Shown here: positions 1 through 14,300 of the stretch, in pieces
Position numbering within the stretch: the first letter of the stretch is position 1
Layout of the letters: the number at the start of each line of letters is the position of its first letter
Source of the DNA: Pocillopora verrucosa
Taxonomy: Eukaryota; Cnidaria; Anthozoa; Scleractinia; Pocilloporidae
Assembly: GCF_036669915.1 (NCBI RefSeq)
Contig: NC_089315.1
Location: forward strand, 29,194,131-29,258,130
Reading direction: 5' to 3'
DNA: 64,000 nucleotides
Notes under the pieces: generated by a model
The model's input: only the letters and a program-made list of their open reading frames with translations
Databases searched by the model: none
What the model was told of the DNA's origin: nothing
Program-made: the position numbers and the translations under genes

Positions 1-70
1 TACTGACAGGCGGCGAGTCTTTCACCAGAAGTGCGGAGGAGATCAACACTATAGGGTCAAGCTGATGTAA
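1..70 (+). other. possible C-terminal tail of a gene entering from the left edge
   Basis: Frame 2 is open from the edge to a TAA at 68-70. It reads about 22 residues ending in HYRVKLM, with Arg, Cys and His. It could be the last piece of a coding exon that begins outside the window. Against this, it is short, there is no recognisable domain, and no AATAAA follows closely. A random open frame of this length is common. Treat it only as a hint to inspect the neighbouring window. Confidence 0.2.
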
Positions 71-3000
71 AACATTTCATTTATACTTACCCGCTGGGCA
101 AAAAATGTATTGAGAGTTTAGACTTCTACACCAGAGCTAAGCTCATGGCTTTTTTAGGATTAATGTCAGTTTACTCTTTCTGTCATGAGTAAAGTTATTA
201 ATTAATTGTACTTTTTTCGGCAGCCATGAATAACCTAGTATATAATTAAGCCCTACCTACAGATGCTGTTGCTAACGTCCTTGAAGAACGCGCGCTATAC
301 GACTTACGGTGGTATTTACACTGTATTTAAGTTTCTGTTAATGGTTATTTTTTTCTATTACCTGAAATCTAATGGCAAAGTTCTTATCCACGACCGTGTA
401 CCGCATAAATCCAAAGCAGCCGAAATCAGAACTGAAACTGGTGCAGGTCTTCTCAAGCGCGCGCGCACAACAGCGGTCAGAGCAGATCGATTGCAAAGTG
501 TGGTATTGAACAAGTGGTCTTTTTATGGCACGTGGGTGTAAGTGAATAGGCAAAATAATCTCTACGGACAGGTTTCCGCGCAAGGCCCGTATGAGTCGCG
601 TTCTTTTCAAAAAGGCACCAGCCGTAATAGATATCTACACCTGTTATGCCATTAGATATCCTGCATTATTAATCAAGATGAAGACAAAATAGCAAAGAAA
701 CAAAAAGGCAGTTTTCCAGTCATAATAAGGGTCCTTTTTCACACTCAACTCGGTTTGTTGTATTTTAACATTTTCCTTGATAATACGAACGAGCGATGAA
801 AACATCATTTGCAGACCATCATAAGAGATATCTTGTTCGAGTTTCCCACAAATCAACCTAACAATTTTAACTCTAATACAGTGAATTTTTAGGTTGCATG
901 CACCATAGAAAAATCATTCAAATTTATCAATATAAAACTTCTTTTGTTGTGTGTTATGTCGACAGCAGGTTGATAAGAGCAGCAGTTAAGCCTTAGTACC
1001 TCCTGAAAGCTGTTTTGAAAATAGGAGATTAAACTGAAAGAATCTCAAGAATATTTTTTAAATTCTTGACAATCTGCCTGAATATTTTGTCAGCTTACTA
1101 ACCATGAAAAGCTTGACAACAACATAATGTCTGAAAATGATTGAGTACTGATATAAATTCGGTGCTAATCCTTGATTTCACTTGCACATTATTAATCTTA
1201 ATTGGTAGAAATTTTCTAAAAGTCTGCTTGAAAAAAAAAACCAGAGAATTTTTTTCTGTAAGGACTAATAATAAAGTGTACAATTATTCTGGAGTCATTG
1301 AGGACAGATATTGATATTTTAAAAGCTTAAAACAGGATGACACTTCTCCACGCGCTTTTGCTGGTGGCAAGAGAACAACTCGTGAAATTTCTACGAATTT
1401 TAAAGTCTACTGACAAAAACATTTCCGTAGAGGTAATTTTAAGTATCCGCGTGTTATTTGACGTACCCATCGAAAATTTTGGGGAATCGCGCCAAAGTGC
1501 GCTTTTTAGCCGCAGAAAACAGTAATACTCAGTTCATTGTTAGGTGAAACTCGGGGAGCAATTAAACAATGATTATAGAATGTGCCCGAGGCAGCTCGGA
1601 GCCACTTTATACTTGGCGCTAATAAATATACTAACTCAGCAGGTTCTTTTGTCGGTCAATTTTTCCATAATATCGCTCGAGGGAGACCCTGAAAGCTTTC
1701 AGAAACAAATCATTTGTTTAACTGGCATGCTATAGCTATAGCTGACAATCTTGTAATGTTTGGCACCTAAACATCAATTCAGGTCATTGTTATCCAATAA
1801 AATTACTTCTGAGGACTAAACCCAAACGGTAGAAGACCCACTTACGACCTCACTGATTCCAGCTATTGTTTCCCTGTTTGGAAACAGCAGCTGCTAAACT
1901 CGAAAACTCAATGTGCGTATCACAAGAACTGTTCTTAAACGATTACTTTGGTTGTTCCAACTCGCTACTTGAAATAGCAAACGTAATCATAATGAAAAAA
2001 AAGGACTCATGAAATGCTACGAGCACGGGCAAAAAACTACTGTGTACATATCCATATCAATTTCACCTCTCAGAGGTCTCGAGTTCTTGAGGTAACAAGT
2101 TGTGAACACGCACCCTCACGGTGACTTAATGGAGCTTGGCTTAAGATAAACAGACACTTTTCAGACGTGAACCACGCTATTGCCTCCCCCTTGCTTTGAC
2201 CTTAATCCATCAATCAGGAAGTCGTTGTTTCAATACAAAACGCTACAGACGAAAATTGTGCAATAATTAGAACACTGAACTTGCGTTTCCTCACTCAAAA
2301 GTATTCTGACGGACTTAATTTATTGAGGAGGTGGTTTTCTCACACAACGAGCGTGGAAAGCCGTGTGAGATATCGTTACATGAAAAGCCATTTCGATACA
2401 TTTTGTAACAAGATAAGTGGATGTGCCTTGTTAAGTTCACATGTGTGCGCAAAATTATTATTAACCCGTTTACATGCAATTAGCAATTAATTTGGCCGGC
2501 TCCTTGCTTTGGTCAACGAAGCTCGCCCAGTATCAGGCAGCTAGTATAAGAGGCGTAAATTGCGGTCAACCGTCTGACTCAGCTGAGGTGCGAGTATCCA
2601 GCGTAGATTCGAACATAATTTATAGGCAATTGTAAAGTATTTCATTTTGTTTTAAGACTGCAACCAATGCAAATTGGTCACAACTTATTTACCCAATCCC
2701 CTTCTGAACATCAGCATACCGATCTGATATCTCCTTACTAAACCTAGGGCATCTTAACCACCGTAACTTACATCGTGGATACCTACCCCCTTTCTCCTCT
2801 TCCCAAGCGGAGCGCGATTTTCTCGTTCTGCATACCTATGCTGATTGGTGACTCAGTTGGTAGTGCGAGCAATAATATCCTCTGAATTTTAGGACCGGAG
2901 CTAAAGGTTCCGGCAGCTGTTATTATCAATGTATGCTAAACGAAACAGTTTATCATATCAAACTGCTAAATGGCCGTTCCAATTTCCTCTGGCAATGTTG

Positions 3001-4198
3001 CTCAATAATATAATCCAATGTTTGGCGAAGTCGACGAAGAATCCGATGCCTGAACTAAAAACTTAAGCGGCATATAAATTTAACATTTGAAAATAACCTT
3101 CGCTTTTGATCGGCGTCAAGTCATATTAAATTTGAGAGTCGGATAATCACTAAGGAGCGAGAAATGCTCGTAAAAAATTCGCCTTATGACAATTCAGAGA
3201 TTCACTCGAACATGCGCACTGTACAGGCGTTCATCCGCGTTCAGTCGAATCAGTGAAATAGCAGTGACTTCGATTGGTAAACTTGAAATAGCCAAAAAAA
3301 CTCAATTTCAGTACACTTACAGCAAGAACTTTCTGTAAAAGCACGGTTTGTTAAGAATATATATTAAAACGAAACACTCATCATGCAGTCATCCTTAATT
3401 GGTAAAGCAATCTATATTAGCATTTCTTTCTTTATCAAAATTAAAGGGTTGTAATTAATTAGTTCTAGTTCGCCTTGAGAATTTTAAATAAAAGACTGAA
3501 AATGTTGCTGTTGGTTCTATCTCGTCTTATTGAAAAAATCTTCCCCTTTCTGTCCCGGATAAAGACAAGAAGCAAAGATTCTGGTAAAGCTTAACATTAC
3601 ATTTTATCAGTTCAGTAAGATATATTGAAGAATATTTTGTTTGAACCAATGTTAAAATTCATTGGAATCACGCAATGTTTGTGCAGTTTTGCCACAGGAA
3701 TTTTCTTTGTGTGCTAAATGGGAAGTTAGAAGAGCAAAACATATAACTAAGGTGAAAGACAATAAATTTTCCCAAATTTCTGGTTCGTGGCTTGGCGGGG
3801 AAAAACTCTGGCCATTCGCAAAACGATTTCATGTTACCCATGGTAACAGTTTTCGTAACATTTCATTAAGGTCTTTCAGACGCCAAAAGAGAAAACCGTC
3901 TCAACTGATACGTTCTACCAGAATAACGAGGCTGTTTCAATGACCTTTTTTTTTTTAATTATACATACACGCACACAAAAACAAAATTATAACCTAGACA
4001 CTTTTCTGCAATATCATGTGTCGTTGATATAAAGTCACTTTCAATTTTCAAGGTGTTGTTATGATACCTATAAAACTACAACAAAGAGGCTACGCTGATT
4101 GTTTTAACTTGCGCCATTGAAGTGAACGCATATACAGCTACGTATAGCGGGAACGCAGAGAAAAATAAGATAGAATGAAAATCTAAAAGCTCGTTACG

Positions 4199-4233
<35 letters not shown>

Positions 4234-7200
4234 GAGAGAGAGAGAGAGTGTGTAAAATTTTGACTTTTTGTGTGTGTATATTCTTGTATTTTTGTAATTA
4301 ATTATTAATCTTTAATCATACCTAATGCTTGACATGTATCGAAACGAATTCACAAATTAAAAAATTAAACCTCGTCGTGAGGCATAAGTGTTTTTGTTTA
4401 CCCTCCACGTTCTGAGAAATTTTACTCGAATCTAGCATTTTTGTGGTCATGCCGACTAAATGTCTCCCCTCAAGGTAACTACTGACCACAATGAATAAGA
4501 AACTTCGTTTGGAACTGATCAAAAACAATCTTTCGTTGAATCCGTATTTAGCGAGTTCGACGCGCACGCAGTTTTAAAATATAAATGTAAATTATTATCC
4601 AACTCTCCTAAAAAAAATTGGATGAATTGAATTGAATTTTAAGTCAAAATACTTACCAAACAGATAAAGAGATATCCCCAACTTTAACTCGGCCCCTTAT
4701 AGTAACTATTGGTTAGGATCTCGAGAGAGCGGAAGAGTCCTGCCGCTAGAAAATTATTCCGACAGGTGATACATCATAAATATCAATCATGACAAAATTC
4801 GTGAAAAATTTATTGGGCCCTTCGAGGGGAATGCTGAGGTGCAATTGAACAATGGAAACTTTTCATTTTGGTAATGACTGAGAAAAACTTGTTTGTACAC
4901 GTCGCATAAGGATGATTTTTTACTCATTGCGCAGCTGGGTATTGTTGATTTGTAATGTGGGTTGACAACAACATTAAATTACATGTAAATACAAATCTTT
5001 TTTTTTTTCTTAAAAAACGCCTATTAGACCCAACAACTCTTAAAAAATAAGAAAACTATCGCGGTTTAAAGCGATTGATTGAAAGGAAGGAATATTACAC
5101 TAAAGTACTTGCCATTTGTAACGGATTCCACTTCTCCATGGCTAGAAATTTAGAGAAATTGGATGATTGTTTTAGAAAAGGCTTGGTAATCGATAGTCAT
5201 TACTCTAAACTCCTTATTAAAGAGCCCAAAGAGTGCTCATCAGTAAATATCTGTGGGATACTCCTTCAAAAATGAAACTTATAATTCATACGCAAGATTT
5301 CAAAGATTCGTGGAGGGGTGCAAGTGTTTTTTGCGTTGTGTGCCATGTGATTTGACCCACACGAATGTGTAAATGCTTTCGTCACCATTTCAATGAGCTC
5401 AATAGGATTGTTTTAATAAAATGATAATCACAAAACAAACACTCAACGTGAGATGTATGAAAACCCAAGGGTGTAGTTCTCTTGTGTGTGGACGCAAGTG
5501 CAGCTAATTCAGCCAGATCGATGACTTTAGGGTGTTAAAGGTTGCGTGAGGAAACACTGATCTTATGCATGAAGTTTCCATTCTTAAAGCTCCCGGCTAC
5601 TAAGATGTAGTTGGCATTTTCTAATGAGCAAACTGATGAGTCAAATATACGTTTCAAAGGCTTACTATTACGTACATAGGAAAGACAGAAGCAAGAATCA
5701 AAACTCTGTGTGAGGAACCCTGAATTCTTCCTCTCTTTCTGTGTCTACTCTTTTGAGGTACTTCGACAATCTCGCTTAATTCTATCAATGCTAAGGTTGT
5801 TTTTCAATTCTTTATCACTGATTAGCATCACTTTTCGACTAGACATCCCCGTTGTCTCGATCAGTTTAATTCAATAACATGCTAATATGAGAACGTATCC
5901 TCGATCTCTTGAAAACTAACGCCGCTGGAATATCTGTTATTGCTTCAACTTCTCCACGCATGAAAACAAAGTCAGGTGTTTCACGTTTCAGACAAAGATC
6001 AAGCCACTTATAATAGCTAGCACGCTATTGTTCTTGTCAGTTGTACGCTGTAAACCCAATTATTTGTAAAGCAGAAGCCACCGACTTCATTTCTAATTTG
6101 GCTAATCCTGCACAGATAACTTGTTCATAATTTTTACTCAGTGATTTCAGAATTCTGGGGAAGGTCAACATGATTACAGGAACTCTTTGAACCCTCTCAA
6201 ATGCGAGGCTCTATCCCGGCAGTGGAGTAGCACGAGACATTCCGTAACTCTACAGGAACCTTTATCAAATTCCAATCAACTGCAATGAAATAAGGAGGAG
6301 AAATCATTCAATGCCTAGGGATGTCTGTACCCTTATCGTATGTTAGATTACTGAGTAATTTTCCCTCTTCGAGATAAGGGCGGTTTCTTTTTTCGCTCAT
6401 TTTCCGGCTCTCATCGATAAAATGAGAATCTCTCATCACGATTTTTTCGTAATTTGTTATCAGTAAAATACATAACCTTCCAGAAACCCTCATATGTAAA
6501 TGATTTAAAACGGATGTAAGTAGCTCGTGCCACTGTTGTCTCTTTACTGAGAGATCCATAATGCGATGTAACTCGCTGGCGTCTGGTTGACGCTGCTGTT
6601 ACTTTTTCCAGCTGTTTGAACGAAATAAGGGATCTTCTTCCAGCACTCGTCACAGAACTTACCTCAGTATTAACAGGGTAAGAACCAGCTATCCCTTTAA
6701 GCTGCGACGAAAAAAAACATGCCTAAGCACTGACTGTTTTCTTTGCACGGCACTTTCCACCGACTTCACCCATCGTTTGGTTCATTCAGTCGATTTCAAA
6801 TGTCAAAATCAGCAGATGGTTTTAAAGGCTTGGAACAGTTCTCTTCCTGTGGCATTCGGTTTCGTTTTTATCATCGCCAGTTTATCTAGTGCTTGCAGTT
6901 AATAATTACCTGGTGATAGATTTCTCCAATGACTGAAATAAATTGCAGCCAGCTATTTCAGTAGAGCCGAGAGACAAAAGCGTAAGGAGAGTTTATTACA
7001 GTAATCAAAAGTCAGATATCTATTAGACTGACTACTTTGGAGATCAGAGGGATTAAATCCGATATGACTCATGAACAGCACGATATCTTTTAGACTTGTC
7101 AAACAAATGTATCTTGATTAAAGGACGTAAAAGGAAAGTCAAGATGTTCCGTACGTGCAGTACTTGATTTTCAAGTTACACACGTGGAACTCGTTATGCG

Positions 7201-8351
7201 AGCGAGTGGACGCCAAAATCAGAGAAGGATTTTTAATTTAATAATGCAAGTGTTTCCATGCAGCTAAAACTGTACCGGGTCAGTGCAATAAGAGAGGCGT
7301 ATACCATTGAGACTATGACTTACTGTGTAGGAAGACTCTCTCTTTGTGCTACTTTTCTAGACTATAATTATGGTATCTTTGTCAGATTAGTTTTTTGATT
7401 CTCTAAAACAATTCTCTGTTCGATGACAGTTCCAACTTGTGCGGCTTAAACTGTTAAATTCAGCATTGTTCAATATACAGTTTCAGTTGAGGTATCTTTG
7501 AAGTATAATCTGGTTTATCCGGAATCAGTGGAGATCTGGTAGAGTTGAGTCGACCACTTCCTATAAGTGGTTTTGCTGTTGTTTTTTCTCCTCCTTCGTT
7601 GGTCTTCCTCTTTAAAATATTTGAAACAGAACTTGGCCAAAGGGAAGCCAGTTTTTATTTGACTGAGTCTTAATTCAAGATAATGCAGTATCGAAACTCG
7701 CATGAATCGGCGCGAATGTTCATTCTAAATAATTGGAATATATTATATTTAGAGAGAGTTCTAACAGGAGTCGCTTCCCTCCTTTGATGATAAAACTCAT
7801 TGTTCTCAGTTTACGTTAAAAAGTGGGTTTCCTGTTTTTCACTTTTCCCACTTAACTAATCGACTCATTCTAACAATAGATTTTACCCTCGGGAAAGGAA
7901 TGTTTTTGATAATATGTGGTCAACGGAAGTCTTACTCTTTGACAAGCAAACGCAAAAGCAAAGTTGGTGGACCTTTCAAGGAGTCGGACAGCATTTTTTT
8001 TATTAAAAAGATCTTTTTAGAAAAACCAAAAAATTGTTGAAAGAAGTTTTTGAAGTAAATTTTCATCAAAAAGAGAAAAAAAAAGGAAAAGAGAGAGATT
8101 AGAAAAACCGCCGCGCGCGTGAGTGGCCCGAACGTTGTTATTTTTCCATTTCCGGTTCCGCCTGCGGAAAGCTGTTGATTGGCTTGTCAATATTTCACAC
8201 TTTCATAATCAAAATGTAAAGATCAAATATCGAAGGTTTTATAAAATATGCAGCAGAGCAAACGAGCGGACAAACGACTGCAAGAGAAGTTGCCGTTGGA
8301 GTCTGCCGTACTTTGACTCCCTTATAGCAAGTAAATTTAAAGGAACTTAAA
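71..8351. other. intergenic stretch with no supported gene
   Basis: About 8.3 kb in which I find no protein family, no spliceable coding exons and no structural RNA. Open frames of 60-93 codons occur on both strands (for example at 3662-3943 and 6308-6559), but their translations are compositionally ordinary and resemble no family. The notable low-complexity element is the TA/GA microsatellite near 4200. A short CG-rich patch at about 8109-8120 lies just upstream of the next gene and may belong to its promoter or 5' UTR. Confidence 0.6.
4202..4248. repeat. (TA)n followed by (GA)n microsatellite
   Basis: About 30 bp of alternating AT runs directly into about 17 bp of GA repeats and then TGTG. 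It is a compound simple-sequence repeat in non-coding DNA and probably polymorphic in length. Confidence 0.9.
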
Positions 8352-11300
8352 ATGGTTAAGGCAGTCACGAAACCCGCCGCCGAAAAGCCGCCGTCTGGCG
8401 GATCGGTGCAAGTCAACCTGGTCGAAGAGAGTAACGTCGAAGTCGCAAAGGAACCAGTCGTGGTGGAATTTACACGCACAGAACGACGAAGACCTCCGCG
8501 GACGTGTGTTTTCGTAACTCTCCTTTTATTGGTGTTACTGGTAGGATTCCTGGTTGTCTACTCAATCGAGAAATCGAACCGGTGAGTGGTTTTTCTTTAG
8601 TAAAGCGGGTTTGTAAACACTTTCAGGATCGGAAAGTATCAATATCAAATATGCAACGTTTAATTTTTTTATTTGTTCTGTATGCACTGTCCTGTAACCT
8701 TGGCCTGCAGCGACGTAAATGCTTTATTTCACACTGCACGATTGCTGTACTCTATTTCCCGCAGAGTGCTGTATTTTATTTATTGAATGTAGTCATTTTT
8801 CAAACACAAAAGGTCTGTTTGGATTTTGATCCGCTGGCTCTCTCTCTCATTTGTGTCATTGAGGCGATAAAACCTGAAGAAACCGCTAAGACATCCCAAG
8901 CTCATAATTGCATGGTAAAACCTATGTTTTATTTTCCGGAAGAAATTGTCGTAAAGATAAAAGGTAAATTTAATATGTCGGCGCATAAAAGATCACTGCG
9001 AGCGCCTTCAGCACCTCATGTTATCTGATGGAACCCTACCACTTTCACCGCTACTCGGCCAATGAAAGTCCATTTTGATGCGTCGCCTAATTACTTTTAT
9101 TGACTACGAAATTAACCTGCAAATTACTGGAGTCTTTTCTCTGTTGACGACGACAAAAAACTTGTTGTTATTGTAATTAATGTTCTGAGTCACCTAGATC
9201 CTATGCGGGCAATACCAAACAGACCTTGGGTTTCTACCCTCTGTCTACACCTTTGCGATCCTCGGTAGGTGCGATTGATTTCCAAGACTTCACAGTTACA
9301 TCTCCTAAAAGTTCTATTTGATTCCCCGAAACTAAAGATGCTGCGTAATGAAGTCATTAAGTGCATTTTATTTCTTTGTGCTGGACGGCATTTAAGCTTC
9401 AAAGAAAAACGCGTCGTTTTATTCTGAGTCATTGTCCTTTAGAGCTAATGCCACCCAGGGAATCGAATTAGCGGCGCTGATTTACACGCGAGTTGAATGG
9501 CTTTGGGTTCTCTGAAAGAGCCTTAGTCTTAATTTTATAAGTGGATTTTTGCTTTGTGGGTTGTTATGGATCTAGGGTTTGAATTCCACAAGTTGATCAG
9601 ATGACATCATTCCAACCCAGAACCCAGTCCCATGAAGAGTTTGAAAAAAGCCTACTTTACTTTGTTTTTGTACTGCTCAGTGGCATCCAAGTGTAAGTTG
9701 GATCTTCTTGGGACAAAGTTAATGAAAGATATTTTACTTTTGAATTATCCATGTAGCAAGGATCTTCGATCATTTTGTTCTGATGCTTAACATCTACCAA
9801 AAAGTTGAGAACAACATTTTCTCAAGATTGTAACCAGAGTAATGCACCAATGGGAAATGCTTCGCATACCCAATCAAGTATACTATTTACCTTTCTAATT
9901 AAAGCTAAGCATAACCAGATAAAAGAGCAAACCTAGCTTTTAAAGTAATTTGTCTCCGTGGATTAAGCCTCTTGTAAGTCAGATCAGTGGCATTTTGATT
10001 CTGCCCAAGATGAAATCAACACAATTTAATGAAAAAACCTGTCAGACATTGTTTCATAGGGTTTCATTATGGATTAATATTATCTATGAATGGATCTACT
10101 CAGTGGCTTGTCAAAAGATAAGGCACATGCCAGTTTATGTTACAATAGCAGGAATATCAAAGGATGATCGGAACCAATGAAGAGCCCCGTCATCAGAGCT
10201 GGGCAGTAGGGCAAGCTTGGTTAATGAGAAGTCTTTGTATTTGATTCATATCCACCTCAGCTACTGAATGGATCCACCTTAGCTACTGAATGGAGACATA
10301 GTCCTGTTAAAATGAGTACTTGACTCACTTAATTTTTTGCATGAACAATTTGCAATATTTTACATGTCATCCTGGTAACTAGTTTATTGTGCATATATGG
10401 GGAATTTTCCTGCCTTGTGAAGGTTGTGGCCTCTGTAAAAACTGGCCTCTTGGCAACAGGGTTAGCCAGCCTCTGCTGTAAACACTCAGAGATTTCAGCA
10501 AAGAAAGATTAGAAGGGGGCAGTCTTTAAATTTTGACCCACCAGTCTGACAAGACTATATGAAGAGGTCTTCAGATGGTAAAACCAGAAAGTTAAGGAGG
10601 ATTTATTAGAAAAAATTTAGATATGAGCATATTAAGTGTTATCAGATGTTTCCCCTTCATGGATTAGCTTTGAGTATAAGTATTTCCTTTTGTTCTTGAA
10701 CAAATTCCACAATTGCTAGAGGGTCTTGGGAGATTTCGCTTGTTTTGTATTCCTTGATACAGAAATACAGTGCATAGCCAAAAGAGAAAAGAAAGAAAAA
10801 AGGCAATATTTAAAGGGGGAAAGATACTGTTCTAGACAGATGGCAAATCAATATTTCATTTGACTCATTGCATGCCATCTTTGTTTATAAAGTGATGCAT
10901 TAACATGACCTTTTAATTTAGAATTGTGGAAATTTCTGGCAAATTTGCTTTGATTCTAAGAGCCTGACACATGTTATTAATGAAATCAGTGGTGATTCAG
11001 ACACTAAGAACAAGATTAAAAAAAAGTTACAAAGAGCAATCGATTTATAAATCTATTTGGAGCGACTGTCAATTTTCTTGAACATGGTTATTTAATTTTA
11101 TTTCATATTCACAGGGACAAAAACAGATCCATGCAATGGAAATATGGTGAAGATGGCATCAAGATTACAGATCCTCCAAGGGTATTAAATAATTCAGAAT
11201 CCTCCAGTACATTTTGGTGCGGCACAGACGATGTTTCTTGGGAAACTCAGGAGGAATTTTACACTTTGTCAGATGCTATCAGCCAAGATGACATCATGGG

Positions 11301-14300
11301 TTTAAGGCCAATTTTCAGGAAGGATCTCCCACATAATTATGTTGCATACTGGGAAGCGAAAATCAATGGAAAAACTGGAGAAAAATACGTGATCATCTCA
11401 GCCGGTTTGTGTTCATAGAGTGTATAACATCCTGTTTAGAATGACACTGCATTTAGGCACCTCTAATCAGGCAACACCTCAATAATGTGGGCACCAACTC
11501 TGGTTATTTTAGCTGAGTTGTAGAGCTAATCTCTGACTTAAAAAAAAAAGCAAACACTGCTTAGATAAAGAACACTTTAACCAAATTTGAATTTGAAGTG
11601 GTGATATTGTTACACCAAAAGCTGTTTTAATGGGTGTAAATTTACATGAATAAACTGAAAGAGAGCATGTACTAATAATTGGCCAGGTATAAAGCTTCTA
11701 ATTTCGTCCCAAAGTGGCTTTATTTCATGAAGCTAAACTGTTTGTGGTTTTCTGGGTAAATTAGTAAACAGAAAAGCTGAATGTGTGGTTAATAGGCTCT
11801 TGTGCCTGCTGTGTGATGAGAGGACCCAGTTATCACACATTTATAAGCTGAAAATAGGGCTTAGAGTTAAGTTTACAAGCGAGATGTGACTTGGTACTTA
11901 TCAGCTACAGTTTTTATAAGGGCCCAGCATACTATGGTTAAACAAAACAGCTGGAATAGGATTGAATAGCTTGAACCAAAATGAAACTATTGGCTGTTGG
12001 TAGCAGTGGCTTAACAGTGAAGAGCTGTGTGAATGATGAATGAAGTTTTGTTATTTGTACAGCTAGACAGACGGGAGATCATCGTCTTGCTGAAGAAGGA
12101 TCTTTACCAAGTCCTTCAGACCTACTTACAGCCCAAGCCAACAGTCATGGATATGGCTGTCACAGAGTCTATCGCCTAAGACCTGATGGTCTCATGGCAT
12201 GTGAAGATACTGATGTAAACAAAATGGTCGCCATCACAAGGAACATTGATACAGATTCTACCGTATGTACCATTTTTTTACCTTTTTCTGAGCCTTTATA
12301 AGCTAAAACCACGACTTGAATTAAAACCATAAGCAACTCTAGCCGTTGGGCAATACAGACCAGCACATGCGTGAGAGAGAGAAGTCCCACCGAGTCGAGC
12401 AACTCTTGTAGGCCCCCCAGATAAGGCCAATAATAAAACATTTTGGAAGATGAAGACATCAAGGCCGCGTGAAAGCATTTTTCAAGGAAGAGCCATAGCT
12501 TTCCTAAGCTGTCAAATAGGTCTTAAAAGAAAATCGTAATCGAGGACGTGGTCGACAATGAACAAGCTAAGCGAGAGGATGATAATGGGAGATGGTAATC
12601 ATAAGGGTTTAGCACAGTTCGAGATAATGGAAGTCATTTTTTGCCGACGGCTTAAGTAACGCGATAACACTTTTTGGCATACTTACAATGATTAACGAAG
12701 ATTACGTATAATATGTAAGTATGGTTTTAAGGATTAACATAGGATTTTAGTGATTAAGATCACCAACCCTATAGTTCAAACACTTTTACCAACTTAAGGG
12801 CTGACGGTTCTCCATAAGAAAAACAGATCAGTTACAGATATTTAGAAGTCGGGATTAAGGTAATGGATGTCACATATAATAGGGCGGTGTGGCTGAGTGG
12901 TTAGGGCGCTGGACTTGTAATCTGGTGGTCCTAGGTTCAAGTCCTCCACCCTGCCACTCACTGGATTGTTCTCGGTCGCCCCAAGGTCGACTCCGCGGCT
13001 GTGATGTGTAGAAAGCCTACTGGTTTGCCTCCCGTCAGCCGGGATTTTCAAGCGCTCTATGTTTATTTGGTGTATTTGTTACTCTCTCTTTCATGTTGTC
13101 TAGCCCACAATGTAAACTACTGGGTCCACCAGTAATTGTGATAGCCATATTAAAAATCTATTTTTTTTCTCTGCGGAAAAACAATTTCAAAAAATTAAAG
13201 CAAAAGAAGTCATTTACGGCTCGAGAGATCTTCGGTGTGCAAAGTATTTGTAAACAACCCCGGAGACAATTTGTTCCTTCTTTGTGTTCGTTGCAACCGC
13301 ATTAGAGGCATAAACGATTATTTGGTATGTTTGCGGCGAATTTAAGAGAATTAAAGAAAATGATAGTTCCATCGCACTATAACTTGTGTGAGGCTCACTG
13401 AGGAGGTGCCTGGACCATCTCACTTCTAATGTGAGTGATAAGTAACATCTCAGTCCCCGCAATATCAATTCATCGTCATGTAGAAAATAGAAGAAAAGTA
13501 TCAGATAAACGATTCCGTTTGATATGAATCAAAATTCGCAATGGAAAATAGTGGGAAACTGTACCCATTGCTTGTGCTCGCTCTCATGCGTTCTTGTTAC
13601 ATAGGATATTGATTGGAGACACCTGGACAAACAAGTAACGAGGGAGTTACCCAACATGGAGAGAGAATGGAAAGAACAAGCTGAGCGTTTGAAAAAGACG
13701 CCAGAGTGGAACAGGTTCGAGTGGCTGTCCATGGCGGTAGGGGGTAAGTAATGAATGATGTGACCGTGTACCCCACACACTTTTTGTTAGTGGCTTATGA
13801 AACTTTTGGAGGAAATCGAGTCTCTGTATACAAAAGGAAAACCTCAGATTTGTCTCCCCTTTCCCCCTCCTTCTGCCGATCTTTGGAACTCTCTTTCAAA
13901 AAAAAGGACTCATCACGTATGCTGTTTAAGAGTTGGGTTAATGGGCGGTGTGATAGACAGCTCAACACGGAAAAGAAATGTTGGCTGATAGTCGACCGAC
14001 AATCAACCGACTGTTTACCGATTGTCGGTTGGTTGTCGCTAGGCCATTCTTTTACAGTAACATGTATGTTGTGTACGGGATCTTTTAGTCTTAATGGTCG
14101 CCATTAATGTTTATTTATGCTAAGACTTATTCTTAGTGTTTAGGACGTGATTGCCTGCCGTTTGAATGTATTTTTTTTGCTTTCAGACGTTAGCACAAAG
14201 CCCACAACTCTAGTTGAACCAATCACAACCTCGCCAACACAGGAATCATCTGTTAACCTAGAAACGGAGTATAACTTCGAAGTGGAAGAAACTGAAGATG

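Noticed and set aside
8504-9028. 174-codon open frame on the plus strand
   Set aside because: It reads exon 1 of the peptidase gene in a different frame and runs on through the donor into intron 1. No domain, and the exon is explained by the membrane-segment frame.
12169-12478. Minus-strand open frames overlapping exon 3 of the peptidase gene
   Set aside because: Antisense shadows of a coding exon and its intron.
12882-12958. Functional tRNA-Thr gene
   Set aside because: The acceptor stem does not pair well and the sequence continues into a SINE body.
13751-14107. 118-codon plus-strand open frame after exon 4
   Set aside because: Lies wholly in intron 4; no domain; bounded by a clear donor at 13744 and acceptor at 14186.
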